From Dermanyssus gallinae (Eukaryota; Arthropoda; Arachnida; Mesostigmata; Dermanyssidae), in assembly GCA_003439945.1 (NCBI GenBank), contig QVRM01005948.1, forward strand, positions 541,001 through 605,000: a stretch of DNA of 64,000 nucleotides, read 5' to 3'. Each line of letters begins with the position of its first letter. Position 1 is the stretch's first letter. Below are positions 21,175 to 30,265 of the stretch, piece by piece. Position numbers and translations under genes: made by a program. The notes under the pieces were generated by a model that ran no database searches, was not told where the DNA came from, and worked only from the letters and a program-made list of their open reading frames with translations.

Positions 21175-21660
21175 GTCCGCTCTGACGGCCGAGCACCCGG
21201 TGAAGCAGCAGTAGACTTCGTCACTGAGCGAGAAATCCCTGAAAAGCGCCGTCAATCAGGTCTTGCCAATAGTGTCCGACTGGATGGAGTTATGTCACAT
21301 AAAGCTCGCCCCAAAACGGAGGCGATGTACCTAACAGACAAAAGGACGATAACTGGCGTTGACCTCCTAATGGCGGGCCGCCCCATAGAAATCGGAAAGA
21401 AGGCGTTTTTTTCCTTAGGGTCCCTAGGGTCCCTAGGGGACCTTAGGGTCATGTTTGATACGAAACTGACCGAAATGGCTCACATGAAATACATGGTCGA
21501 AATGGCCTAACGGGTCTTCCTGAGCCTGGAGCGGATAAAGCCTAGAGTCGTTGGGGTGGCTGAAGAGAAAAGAAAATCTCTGGCTTCGGTGGCCGAATCG
21601 ACGGCGCTATACGCAGCCCCAGTTTAGCGGGAAAGCGACGGATGCAGGATCAACCGCCGT
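21175..21660 (+). pseudogene. R1-like ORF2 fragment (subfamily 3)
   Basis: Plus-strand blocks: LKSAVNQVLPIVSDWMELCH with IKLAP (21,215-21,305), then in another frame KTEAMYLTDKRTITGV, GRPIEIGK, a repetitive SLGSLGSLGD stretch, VMFDTKLTEMAHMKYMVEMA (stop), RVFLSLERIKPRVVG and LASVAESTALYAAPV (stop). The order 'phKTEa.lLtdrr...g..i.v...i.yLGv.fDtrL...aHi.yav..a...f..L.ri.P' is the R1 post-palm region. It is followed by the R1-like 3'-end signature at 21,770-21,855, which links that signature to this family. Confidence 0.75.
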
Positions 21661-21764
21661 TAGGGGCAGTCCCAGCAGGGATAGAACTGAGTGAAAAAGA
21701 ACGGCAGAGACGCCTCTCCCACGGCTTTAAACTAATGCCAACGTAATACCGAGTCGGAGGGTAG

Positions 21765-21855
21765 GGAGGAATTCGGGTTTAGTGGGTTTGCGAGTCCCGC
21801 ACTAGTTACGCAGGCTGCAAGTGACGCATATGCATCAAGCATTCCCGAAGCCTTC
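21765..21855 (+). mobile_element. R1-like 3'-end signature repeat (copy 3, attached to coding remnant)
   Basis: GGGTTTAGTGGGTTTGCGAG, TCCCGCACTAGTTACGCAGG then CTGCAAGTGACGCATATGCA is the complement of the 3,205 and 30,160 copies. It lies about 100 bp past the R1-like coding fragment in the same orientation. Confidence 0.7.
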
Positions 21856-23110
21856 CATAAACAAGCTCCATGGCCACTACATTTATCTAATTAATTTTGC
21901 CTTTCTTTGACTGCATTATATTTCTATTGATTTTCGTGCGTGAATTGCATGCGGTGCTTATGTCTAACGCACTTCTGCTGGTTTGATTAACTCCACTAGC
22001 CACTTTCTCTGGACGTAGTTTAGCTGAAACGATACGAGACGAATTGAACATAAATAAAAGAAAGTGGCGAGATAGTTAAATGCCTTTTCGAAGTTACCTT
22101 TGACAACCATGCACCTGTGCGCCATCGTGGACAGCACCTTCGGCTTCTGACTTGGTACCGTATTTGAACTGGCGGGATCGTAGCTGTTGTCCGAGTCGAC
22201 GCTGTTTTTTGCACCTGAGGGCAATTTTTATTCCCAACCGTCTCAAGATGGATCCTATAGGGCTCAAGTCACCAGTACTTTTCGTCTGGACGATCAGCCA
22301 TGCTCGGAATAACGCTTTCCGGATGTATTCACGCACCTGCCCCGTGGTGAAGAACGAGCAGCTGTTTGTGGCTGCTGTAAGGAGGTGTTTTTCTCCCTAA
22401 TATTGCAGTTTATTGGTAGTTCCGCGGAGAGTTCGCAAAAATGGTGAATTGTTCTGCGACGGGTTTAGTGCAGTTCCGAGGGTCCCGTAAATCCTTTCCA
22501 CAGCTCTTATTACTTTGGAAAGCCCTGCTTGCGAGCATCAATAGCTGGATGCTCCTTCCCGTCGAACATCAGCTAGGCGTGCAACAACTTTCGCAGTCCT
22601 CTCAGTATCCTTAGAATCTAGCCTACACACACTTCCCAAAAACATTAGACGCTTCACTACAAAGCACCTCTTTGCTCACGAAATAAAATTTCAGACTTTG
22701 AAATGGCTTAATTTCAAAGTCGGAATCAAGCTTCTGATCTGGGTATATCCTGAACTAGGGTTGTTATGTTTTGTATAGAGGGACGCCCACTCAGATTGGA
22801 TAGTTATATTTATCCACATGTTTTTAAATATGTGTTAAGTGCCATTACGATGCTGTATGAGTGAACTACGTTGCCTGCTTGAATATTTGTGAGTGTGCTG
22901 CCCCATTTATTGTTCGGTGTTCTAACAAACGTACCAAATTCTAGAATTAAAGAAACTCTCGTGATGAGGAATACCCATTGTGATTGCCATTCGTGTGAAG
23001 TGCTTATACAAAGCATTCCCTGACTTTTGTCGAGTGTGATTTCTGCTGTGCTGTTTGATTTATCTTTTCAACCGTTCGTATTAACCAATGGTTATGGTTA
23101 AAAGTAAATT
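21856..23110. other. No supported gene
   Basis: AT-rich and mixed DNA; open frames near 21,964-22,400 have no recognisable motif. Confidence 0.45.
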
Positions 23111-23236
23111 TCATAACTTTTTTTATTTATCAATATGTATATAAATTAAATTAAAAAAAACAATAGTTTAAAAAAAGAACTTAAGCATTGCAAAATGCAT
23201 TTCCGTAGAATAAACCACGTTTTAAATTGAAAAAAA
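23110..23236 (+). mobile_element. Solo 3' end of the LINE family at 1-990
   Basis: GAACTTAAGCATTG at 23,177-23,190, TTTCCGTAGAATAAACC (AATAAA at 23,209-23,214) and AAATTGAAA match 934-990 in order. No coding sequence precedes it, so it is a severely 5'-truncated copy or a 3' relic. Confidence 0.6.
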
Positions 23237-23940
23237 GTTTATGAAACCGGCGAAGTCAGAATTTGGAGATCTTCAATTGCTTTGAGTTGGGCATCGGATA
23301 AGGCCCAGCGCATGTGAGCTTAAAATGCATTTTCTTATATGTATATTAATACTATGGCAGCTGTTATTATTACAAACAATAGTACGTACGTTTATATATC
23401 AATCGCTCTGATACTTCGACCGTTCTCCTTTTACCCTGACTTACGTCGATGTTGCTGAGCTACTGATTACTCTGAACCCTAGGATGGTCTCCTGGATCGC
23501 TGAGTTCACTGCAAAAAAAAGCCATTGAGAGCGCCTTCGAAAAACCATACAAATGGCAAGCGGCGCGTGTAATAAATGGGTTGTTTAATAAATAGCCACA
23601 AACGACAATAAAATGAACGAATTCCCGGATTGTTCATCCTATTTCTCGACGTAGTCTACATGGAGGTCTGCATACTCGGTTCAGTGGTATTTCAACATTC
23701 CTATCTCTTTAGAAAAGTAGGAAGTCTTAAAGCCTTTAAAGGTTTTTTAAGGCGTTTAAAAGTTCATTCACAGTAACGCTGAGCGTTGGGAATAGAATAT
23801 GTCATACAAGACCAAATCCGGGGATTAGAGTAGATGGGGCAGCAATTAAAACCCTATAATCGTGCTATTTTGCCACCGCGACCGTGGTCTCGCGCTCTGG
23901 ATTGCCTGAGTCATTATTGCCCTTTTCTTATCCTCTACAA
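23237..23940. other. No supported gene
   Basis: AT-rich left flank of the mariner element. Confidence 0.5.
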
Positions 23941-23942
23941 TA

Positions 23943-23968
23943 CAGGTAGTTCAATAAGTTCTTAGAAT
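23943..23968 (+). repeat. Mariner left terminal inverted repeat
   Basis: 26 bp, identical to the reverse complement of 28,989-29,014; preceded by the TA target duplicate. Confidence 0.97.
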
Positions 23969-24119
23969 GAGCTTTTTAGAATTCGAATTTTGGCACGCTT
24001 TCACCGCTAATAGGAACTGCAACTTTTCGACTGCTAGCACTCAATATATTATGGTGATTGGCCGTTGCGATTTCGTTTGATAGCTTTTCCCGTGCAACGT
24101 ATCGGCGTGATTTTTAAAA

Positions 24120-25037
24120 ATGGAGAAAAAAAAGTTTCGAGTGGTTATCAAGCATTTTTATTTCAAAGGTTGGAATGCGACCCAAGTAAAAATTGAGTTA
24201 GACGAGACGTACAGTGACTCTGCGCCATGTTTTGCCACTGTTTCCAACTGGATTAATGTGTTAAAAAGAGGTCGCAGGAGCACCGAGGATGAACTACGTC
24301 CAGGTGGCCAAAAAACGGCAACTGATGAGGAAAACGTAGAGAAAGTGCGAAAAATTCTTGGCACAGATAAGCGAATGAACATTAAGGAAATAGCGGAGGC
24401 ATTAGGGATTAGTTTAGGCAGTGTGCATTTTATCCTACACGAAAACTTGAAGATGAAAGAGCTTAGAGCAAAATGGCTGCCGCATTTGCTCAACCAAGGC
24501 CAAAAAGACGCGCCTGTTTTGGCTTTACAGCAAAATTTGGCCAAGATGTCGAACAATCTGTCGGATTTTTGGTGCAGATTCATGACCGTCGATGAAAGCC
24601 GGGTTCATCACTACACTCCCGAGACCCAAGAAGCATCTTGCCAATGGTGTGCACCTGATGAAGGACCTCCGAAGAGGGTGCGGACAACGGCATTGACCGA
24701 AAAGGTGATGGCTACAGTTTTTTAAGACCAACGTAGAATAATGCTGGTCGACTACCTTGAGAGCTGTAAAACGATCACAGGAGAATATTATGCAAGACTG
24801 TTGGACTGCCGTTAGCAAGAACTCATCGTGAAACGGCCCGCTTTGCAGAAGAAGGTTGTCCCGTTTCACCAGGGCAATGCTCCTGCACACAAGTCCCGGC
24901 AAGCATCGGCAAAACTGGCCCAACTGAGGTTCGAACTTATTGAACAACCCTCCTATTCTCCAGAACTGGCCCCCTCTGAGTATTTCCTCTTCGGACATTT
25001 GAAGAATAGTCTCGGTGGAAAGCGTTTTTCCAGCAAT
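24120..25037 (+). pseudogene. Mariner transposase, N-terminal 306 codons (inactivated)
   Basis: Cut-and-paste transposase. The N-terminal half has two helix-turn-helix DNA-binding regions (about residues 1-60 and 75-125, with MNIKEIAEALGISLGSVHFI) and the family motif AKWLPHLL. The catalytic half has the DD34D geometry exactly: Asp158 (TVDES), position 252 (FHQGNAPAH) and position 287 (YSPELAPSEYF). However, 252 is Gly and 287 is Glu, so two of the three metal-binding Asp are lost. Two in-frame stops (24,723-24,725 TAA, normally Trp in this block, and 24,813-24,815 TAG) are the only frame lesions; there is no frameshift. The reading frame continues after the inserted LINE at 28,820. ATG at 24,120 suits the family start. 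Confidence 0.95.
25024..25037 (+). repeat. 14-bp target-site duplication, left copy
   Basis: GTTTTTCCAGCAAT in the transposase gene, repeated exactly at 28,806-28,819. Confidence 0.95.
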
Positions 25038-25248
25038 TATAACATTTCATATTTATTCACTCAGGTTGAGTAGCGATTATAATCACAAATACATCTCTTT
25101 AACAACTATAAGGACAGTGAGTCAAGACTATCACCGGGTGATCTGCATATGTATGGATACATGCACATACACATATATACACACATATATAAACATATAC
25201 ATACGCATACATATATATCTATATATATATATATATACAATATATAAG

Positions 25249-28200
25249 CTACAAGGCCCCACAATGACGGGCTAATTCATTTAAAGATTGCACAAGATTG
25301 CATTTTGCGGCATGGTATCTTCGGCAGTGTTCACCGCAGCGGCGGCATACACAAGTCTCACATGGTTCATGGAATTCAGCACGTTGACATAAAATGTGAT
25401 GAAAGCCGTGTACTGCAAATCGTGTTATCACGTGCCTGTTGCTACGCTCTGGCCCCTTCCACTCTGCATTTCTCATCGCTCCGGTACTGAAAAATTCCGG
25501 ATCGAGCTCAGAAAATTTCGCCTCCCATTTTCTAATGCAGTCGATGAAGGCTGTGGTTTGCGGGAGGTTATAACGGCGCGTTAGGTCTTCTATAAAAAGT
25601 GGACAGTCTGCTAATAAGAAGACGAGGCGGTTGCGCGTTGACGTATGAAGTCCCAGAGTCCGTTTCAGGAAAGCTGCTTTTATCTGATTCAGCTGGTCGA
25701 GGTTTCTGGGAGTCAGGTGCTCCCATATTAACTCCACTCCATATGAAGCCACGGGGGCGATCTTCAGGTCGAAGAGGCGAATGGCTGTGACGAGGGACAG
25801 GCGGTGCGGGCTCCTGATGGAAGATGCCGCTATAAGGGCTTTCCTGCATCTCTCCATAACATGCGCCGAGAACCCTACCCCATTTGACGGCATAATTAGT
25901 CCTAGATAAGGGAACTTATTGACGTAGGCGAGAGAGAAGCTACCGATATGAAGAGAGTCGTCACGCGCGACCCTGCCCCCTCTACGGAACTTTAGTGCCT
26001 CCGTCTTACGAAGATTAATTGTTAACCCCAACTCTGTAACGGCTGTGTTGAGTCTGGCCAGCGCCTGTTGGACCTAGAAACGGCTACTTCCATATATAGC
26101 TAAATCGTCTGCGTATAATAAAACCTTAACGAGATCTCTACACCCCCGAATTCGTTTTGGCAGGTCCTTCAAGAGGGCGGAAAAGAGAAGTGGACTCAGA
26201 TTGTCCCCCTGGGCAAACCCGGTTGTTTGCGAAAACGCCGGCAGTTCCGACACTCCATCGTCGATTGTCACCCGGTTTTCCTGTAAGATCTCTCTTATGA
26301 GGTTCAGCATCTTCGAGGGAACGCCGACTTCTGCCAGAATGTTGAGCACACGATCACGTGGAGCGGAGTCAAAGGCGGCTTTGAAGTCGACGAATACCGC
26401 GTACAGAGACTGCCCTGGTCGGGAGAGGGTTTCTTTGACGTCATCCAGGAGAATTCTGCACGCTGTTTGCGTAGAACGCCCCTTCCGAAATCCATGTTGT
26501 TCTTCAGGTATAACGTTCGTGGCCTCCAAGAAGGCGCTTAGTCTTTTCGTGATCAAGCACGACAGCAGTTTATAGCACACGCTCTTCTTTGCAATGCCTC
26601 TCCAGGCCGAGGGGTGGGTAGGGTCACCTTTGCCTTTTGGGATCACCAGTAAGGTCGCATTTCTCCATTGTGTTGGGAGAAGCCTCGTCTTGAGGCATTC
26701 GTTGAACAATGCTGTCCAACACGAAGCGAGTACAAGCGAGCTTCTAAGGTGCTCATTCCGAACGCCGTCCGGTCCAGATGCTTTGTTGTTGCACAGCCCT
26801 TGAAGAGCCTGCAGAACTTCCATGACCGTGAAGTCCTTCTCAAGTTCGCTCTGATGTCTTGTCGTTTCCTCGTCCCAAACAGCAGCGAACAATGGTGATT
26901 CGCGGGGGATCGTGTCACTCGATGCAAACATTTCGGTGAAATGTCCAACGAGGGTGACAGAGCTAATAGGACAGGAGGTCTGCCCACCGCGTGTAAGCCA
27001 CTTGTATGGAGCTCGTTCTGCGTGTGTGAGGAGGATAGCCTCCTGTTGTTCGAGATATAGTTTCTTCTGCTGAGTGTATGTCTTCCGGCAGATCGTTCGG
27101 AAAACATCAGCAAGCGGCTTAACGGCAGGTTGCAGCTCTGACAACAAATGGAGGGTCTTCTGTGTCGCTCGAGCAACGTGACAGTCGTGGTTGAACCAAG
27201 GGCGATGTTTCTTTTTCCTGGGGGTGCAAGTAGACGATTGAAGGATCTCCACGAGGCGATCAGCATATTGCTCGACGTCGATGAAATCGGGAATCGGCAG
27301 GACCTCATGCGAACGTTCCAGTAGAGCCGCAACGTCCAGATTGCGGGCCCGAGGCACTCGTCTGGGGGCTCTCGACGTGTCGTCATGTACCTTGAATTCT
27401 AGCGCGGTTGGGATATGTGATCGAATAAGCCCGCCTTCACTCAACGAATTCCTTTCTCCAATATAGTTTACTCTGTCCTCGCTTAAGCTGACCGCAAATA
27501 AATCAATGACCGAGCTCCCCGAATGGTTAAGGAAGGTCGGACATGACGCTGGGGTAACTATCCAGCAACCATAGTCAGCTAGGGTATCACGTAAGGCTGT
27601 CGTGCGACTGGAGGAGGGACAATCAAGACGAGCGTTGAAATCTCCCGCGACGATCAGAGGGGCAGCAGACGGAAGCGTGGCCTGAATGCCGCCGACCAAC
27701 TTTTCAACGAGTGCGAGGGTAGGTTCCAAGTCCGCAGGCCTTGCGTAGGCCGCTATGAGTCGAAAGCGGGAGCCTCGTAGGGCCACGAGGTTGTCTCCGA
27801 CAAGGCAGGGGGTGAGGTCCCCTACTCTATGGTTGTACAGCACGGACACTCCACCGCTGGGTCGTCCGGGGCCAGCACTCTTTTGAGCCATGCAGTGGAC
27901 GGCGTAGAAACCTGGGTAATCAAAAGGCGCGGTCGCCCACGTCTCCGTCAGAACCAGAATATCCACAGCATCCAGAGCCGACGTTGCGAGCAGCGCTACG
28001 GTTGCAGCGCCCTCGCAATTCCACTGTACTATCTTTAGCGACGTCCACGGCTCCTGCTCCGACCCCTGCTCCGGTGACGGCCGGTAGGCTCCCTCCGATT
28101 GTTGGAGACGCTGCGTCTGGTAGCGGGTTGCTGGGATACAGCCGCTAGGGCTTGGCTCAGAAAGTCCAGGATTGTCGGAGATGCCGGAAGCTGATACCAA

Positions 28201-28359
28201 TTCTTCGGGCCTGACCGATCGGTCCCGGCGCTCGGCCCGGTGCGGCGCGGGTTGATCAATCTCGGTGTTCCTTGAAGATGGGCGCAACCGGCAAACCTGA
28301 CCTTGCTGTTGGACCTGGCATCCTTGACCGGGGGGCGGGGGCCCTGTCTCTCGTTGCAC
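25249..28359 (-). pseudogene. LINE ORF2: APE endonuclease, reverse transcriptase, C-terminal zinc knuckle; one amber codon
   Basis: One frame of 1,037 codons, broken only by TAG at 26,074-26,076. From the first Met, residues 1-105 overlap ORF1 and look non-domain. The endonuclease runs from about 107 (LKIVQWNCEGA, TETWATAP, IVAGDFNARLD, SSVIDLFAVS, IRSHIPTALEF). RT from about 500: SGPDGVRNEHL, WRGIAKKSVCYKLLSCL, EEQHGFRKGRSTQTA, YAVFVDFKAAFDSAPRD, TTGFAQGDNLSPLLFSALL and catalytic VLLYADDLAIYG. The amber follows seven residues later. After it come LTINLRKTEALKF, FPYLGLIMP and a Cys/His cluster CETCVCRRCGEHCRRYH near the end. It cuts, primes and copies LINE RNA in target-primed reverse transcription. 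Only the stop prevents full-length product. Confidence 0.92.
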
Positions 28360-28805
28360 TGAGACGTCGCTCTCGATACCGGATTCGGCTGGGGCGCGGA
28401 TGTCCAGTTTTCTTTTTTCGGCTTCCTGAGTTTCACCCCTAAAAAACGCTTGATCCGTCTGGCAATGTTGTACGCGATCTTTTTGGCGATATCCCCCTTG
28501 TACGAATATCGGCCGCTCTCGACTACTTGTCGTTGGGTGATAGTGAGAGGAAGTACTGAAAAGAGAGCATTGTCTTGCACAGCTTTAGCCGCAAGCATAT
28601 CGTTGGCCGCCTTACAGTCCTGTCCGAATAGAGGTACGGACAGGACATGGAGTTCAGACCCCGGGCGAGAGACGTGCACAGTGGCGGCCAATGCTTCAAC
28701 CGCTGCCACAAACTTATTTTTCTCGAAATCCATACATTCGTGGTATCCCGCTTGCAGGAAAATCGACACTGGCCCACTGGCAGCATTGATGTGCTTCTCC
28801 AATGT
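28035..28805 (-). CDS. LINE ORF1, partial, SGNH-esterase-like domain plus RS-rich tail
   Basis: Open from the 5' junction to TAA at 28,035-28,037 (about 256 codons); the native start is probably upstream and lost. Residues 1-120 look like the end of an SGNH/GDSL hydrolase fold: PVSIFLQAGYHECMD where such enzymes have GxND-type block III, HVLSVPLFGQDCKAANDML, and ESGRYSYKGDIAKKIAYNIA where they have the DxxH...G block V. The Asp/His pair reads Glu/Arg here, so hydrolase activity is doubtful. A basic Pro/Asn-rich linker leads to a C-terminal RSRGRSRSRGRR. Esterase domains are known in ORF1 of CR1-group LINEs; the identification here is inference. Confidence 0.6.
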   Translation of the reverse strand, partial: TLEKHINAASGPVSIFLQAGYHECMDFEKNKFVAAVEALAATVHVSRPGSELHVLSVPLFGQDCKAANDMLAAKAVQDNALFSVLPLTITQRQVVESGRYSYKGDIAKKIAYNIARRIKRFLGVKLRKPKKENWTSAPQPNPVSRATSQCNERQGPRPPVKDARSNSKVRFAGCAHLQGTPRLINPRRTGPSAGTDRSGPKNWYQLPASPTILDFLSQALAAVSQQPATRRSVSNNRREPTGRHRSRGRSRSRGRR

Positions 28806-28819
28806 GTTTTTCCAGCAAT
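28806..28819 (+). repeat. 14-bp target-site duplication, right copy
   Basis: Exact duplicate of 25,024-25,037; together they bracket the inserted LINE. Confidence 0.95.
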
Positions 28820-28948
28820 GAAGAGGTTAAGGCTGCTGTCAATGCCTATTTTCAGTCTAACGACGCGGAATTCTACTCAAGAGGTATGAAAGCTCTGAAA
28901 TCTCGGTGGGAAAAGTGTATTGAGCTTCTCGGGGAGTATATCGAATAA
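28820..28948 (+). pseudogene. Mariner transposase, C-terminal 42 codons after the LINE
   Basis: Continues in frame from Asn306 at 25,037: EEVKAAVNAYFQSNDAEFYS then RGMKALKSRWEKCIELLGEY to a TAA at 28,946-28,948, the normal mariner ending. The total of about 348 residues matches the family. Confidence 0.93.
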
Positions 28949-28988
28949 GAAAAATTTAAAAACATTATTTGGAAAATTCTCGGTTTTT

Positions 28989-29014
28989 ATTCTAAGAACT
29001 TATTGAACTACCTG
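28989..29014 (-). repeat. Mariner right terminal inverted repeat
   Basis: 26 bp, perfect partner of 23,943-23,968; followed by TA at 29,015-29,016. Confidence 0.97.
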
Positions 29015-29016
29015 TA

Positions 29017-29350
29017 TTCTCCACATAGGCGCAGGACAGATGATGCTTGATATGCATCATTTGCCCTGCGCGTTTATTGCAGATTCCCATCCGTCCCGTG
29101 CCGTACATACAGTTGGTCGTCGTCGGGCCCCTCACGATCGTCATATGTCCTCTATTGCGAGATAAAAACACCGAATCAACTACCTAATCAGGCAGGGCAT
29201 CGATTGCCGTCGCAATAGGCACTTTTCTACGTTCTACCCTTGTGCAGCGACTTGCCGCCGTCGGTGTCGAATCGGTCCCGGGCCGCCAGTCGGTATCTTT
29301 ACTTACCACTACCACTACCACAACAACAACAACAACAGGAAGTGAGCAAT
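29017..29350. other. No supported gene
   Basis: Right flank of the mariner; CpG-containing unique DNA without motif. Confidence 0.45.
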
Positions 29351-29352
29351 AC

Positions 29353-29860
29353 AGCGGGAGGAGAACAGGACAACAGGAACAAAACAAAACAACGGGAACA
29401 AAACAAGACAACGGAAACAGAACAGGACAACGGGAACAGAGCAGGACAAGGGGATCAGAACAAGACAACGGGAACAGAACAGGACAGGGGGAACAGAAAT
29501 AAACAACGGGAACAGAGCAAAACAATGGAAACAAAATAAGATAAAGGGAACAAAACAAGTAAACTGAAACAAAACAAGACAACGATAACAGAACAAGACC
29601 AGATTTAAACAAAGGGAACAGAACAAAACAAAACAAGACAACGATAGCACAACAAGACCAGAAGTAAACAACGGGAACAGAGCAAAACAACGGGACCAGA
29701 ACAAGACAACGGGAACAAAACAAGACCACGGGAACAAAACCAGACCGCGGGAACAAAACAAGACCACGGAAACAGATTAAGACAACACGAACAGAGCAAG
29801 ACAACAGGAACAGAACAACACAACGGGAACGGAACAAGACAACGGCAACAGCACAATCTT
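29353..29860. repeat. 19-bp-period minisatellite, about 26 copies
   Basis: The unit GACAACGGGAACAGAACAA recurs head to tail with scattered substitutions. Because 19 is not a multiple of three and the unit lacks stop codons on the minus strand, all three minus frames are open (Leu/Val/Phe/Cys-rich). These are artefacts, not genes. Confidence 0.95.
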
Positions 29861-30107
29861 CTACGCTGGTTTTGTTGTTGTCAACTCGAATTCTCGGATC
29901 GGATCGCTTTCATTGATGCTCTATGAGAGGTAGCGCTTACACTGTATATTGCAGCGGAGTTGCTCGGCCCGCGACCACCTACCTGATCGCCGTGTCAATA
30001 TCAATACAATGCTAGTTCTAGTATTTGGAGGTCTAGTAAAATGAGCAATCCTTTCTTGCCCGTCTTTCTTGTTGCATTTCTCGTTCGTTCGCTCGTGCGT
30101 TGATCGT

Positions 30108-30265
30108 TTTTTCCTTTTTTTTTTTTTGTAAAAGGTTTACGATTTAGGTGCATAATGCACATGCGTCACTAGGAGCCTGCGTAACTAGTGTGGGACTTCA
30201 CTAAACTCGGTAAATTTTTCCTCACCAACCCCGAACCCCGCCGGCTCGGTCTTATTTTGGCATTG
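30108..30265 (-). mobile_element. R1-like 3'-end signature repeat with poly(A) (copy 4)
   Basis: A T-run at about 30,111-30,127 is followed by GGTTTACGATTTAGGTGCAT, GCACATGCGTCACTAGGAGC and ACTAGTGTGGGACTTC, then a stretch with GGCTCGGTCTTATTTTGGCA that also matches, inverted, near 21,750. A solo 3' fragment on the minus strand, with its poly(A) kept. Confidence 0.65.

Larger units (their letters stand above)
25038..28805 (-). mobile_element. Non-LTR retrotransposon (LINE), nearly intact, inserted in mariner
   Basis: A 3,768-bp minus-strand element bounded by a perfect 14-bp target duplication. It carries the end of an ORF1, a full endonuclease-RT ORF2 with a single nonsense codon, and a 3' region with TA/CA-rich repeats (25,139-25,246) and an AATAAA (complement of 25,052-25,057) 14 bp before the end. 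The 5' end falls inside ORF1, so the copy is probably 5'-truncated. Its good state compared with the mariner host fits a younger insertion. It resembles LINEs I recall from chelicerate genomes; no clade is claimed. Confidence 0.94.
23943..29014 (+). mobile_element. Mariner transposon with complete termini, split by a LINE
   Basis: Perfect 26-bp terminal inverted repeats (23,943-23,968 and 28,989-29,014; start CAGGTAGTTCAATAAGTTCT) are flanked by TA on both sides (23,941-23,942 and 29,015-29,016), the standard mariner/Tc1 target duplication. Without the 3,768-bp inserted LINE and one copy of its 14-bp duplication the element would be about 1.29 kb, the usual mariner size. It resembles the irritans-type subfamily by sequence style, which I cannot verify. 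Confidence 0.96.

Noticed and set aside
21405..21450. Telomere-like repeat (TTAGGG resemblance)
   Set aside because: The unit is a nine-base CTAGGGTCC repeat within an R1-like reading frame, not TTAGG or TTAGGG arrays.
25139..25246. Independent microsatellite locus between mariner and LINE
   Set aside because: It lies inside the LINE boundaries set by the target duplication, so it is part of the LINE 3' region.
29184..29856. Three overlapping Leu/Val/Phe/Cys-rich frames on the minus strand
   Set aside because: They are the three frames of a 19-bp minisatellite with no stop in the unit, not membrane proteins.
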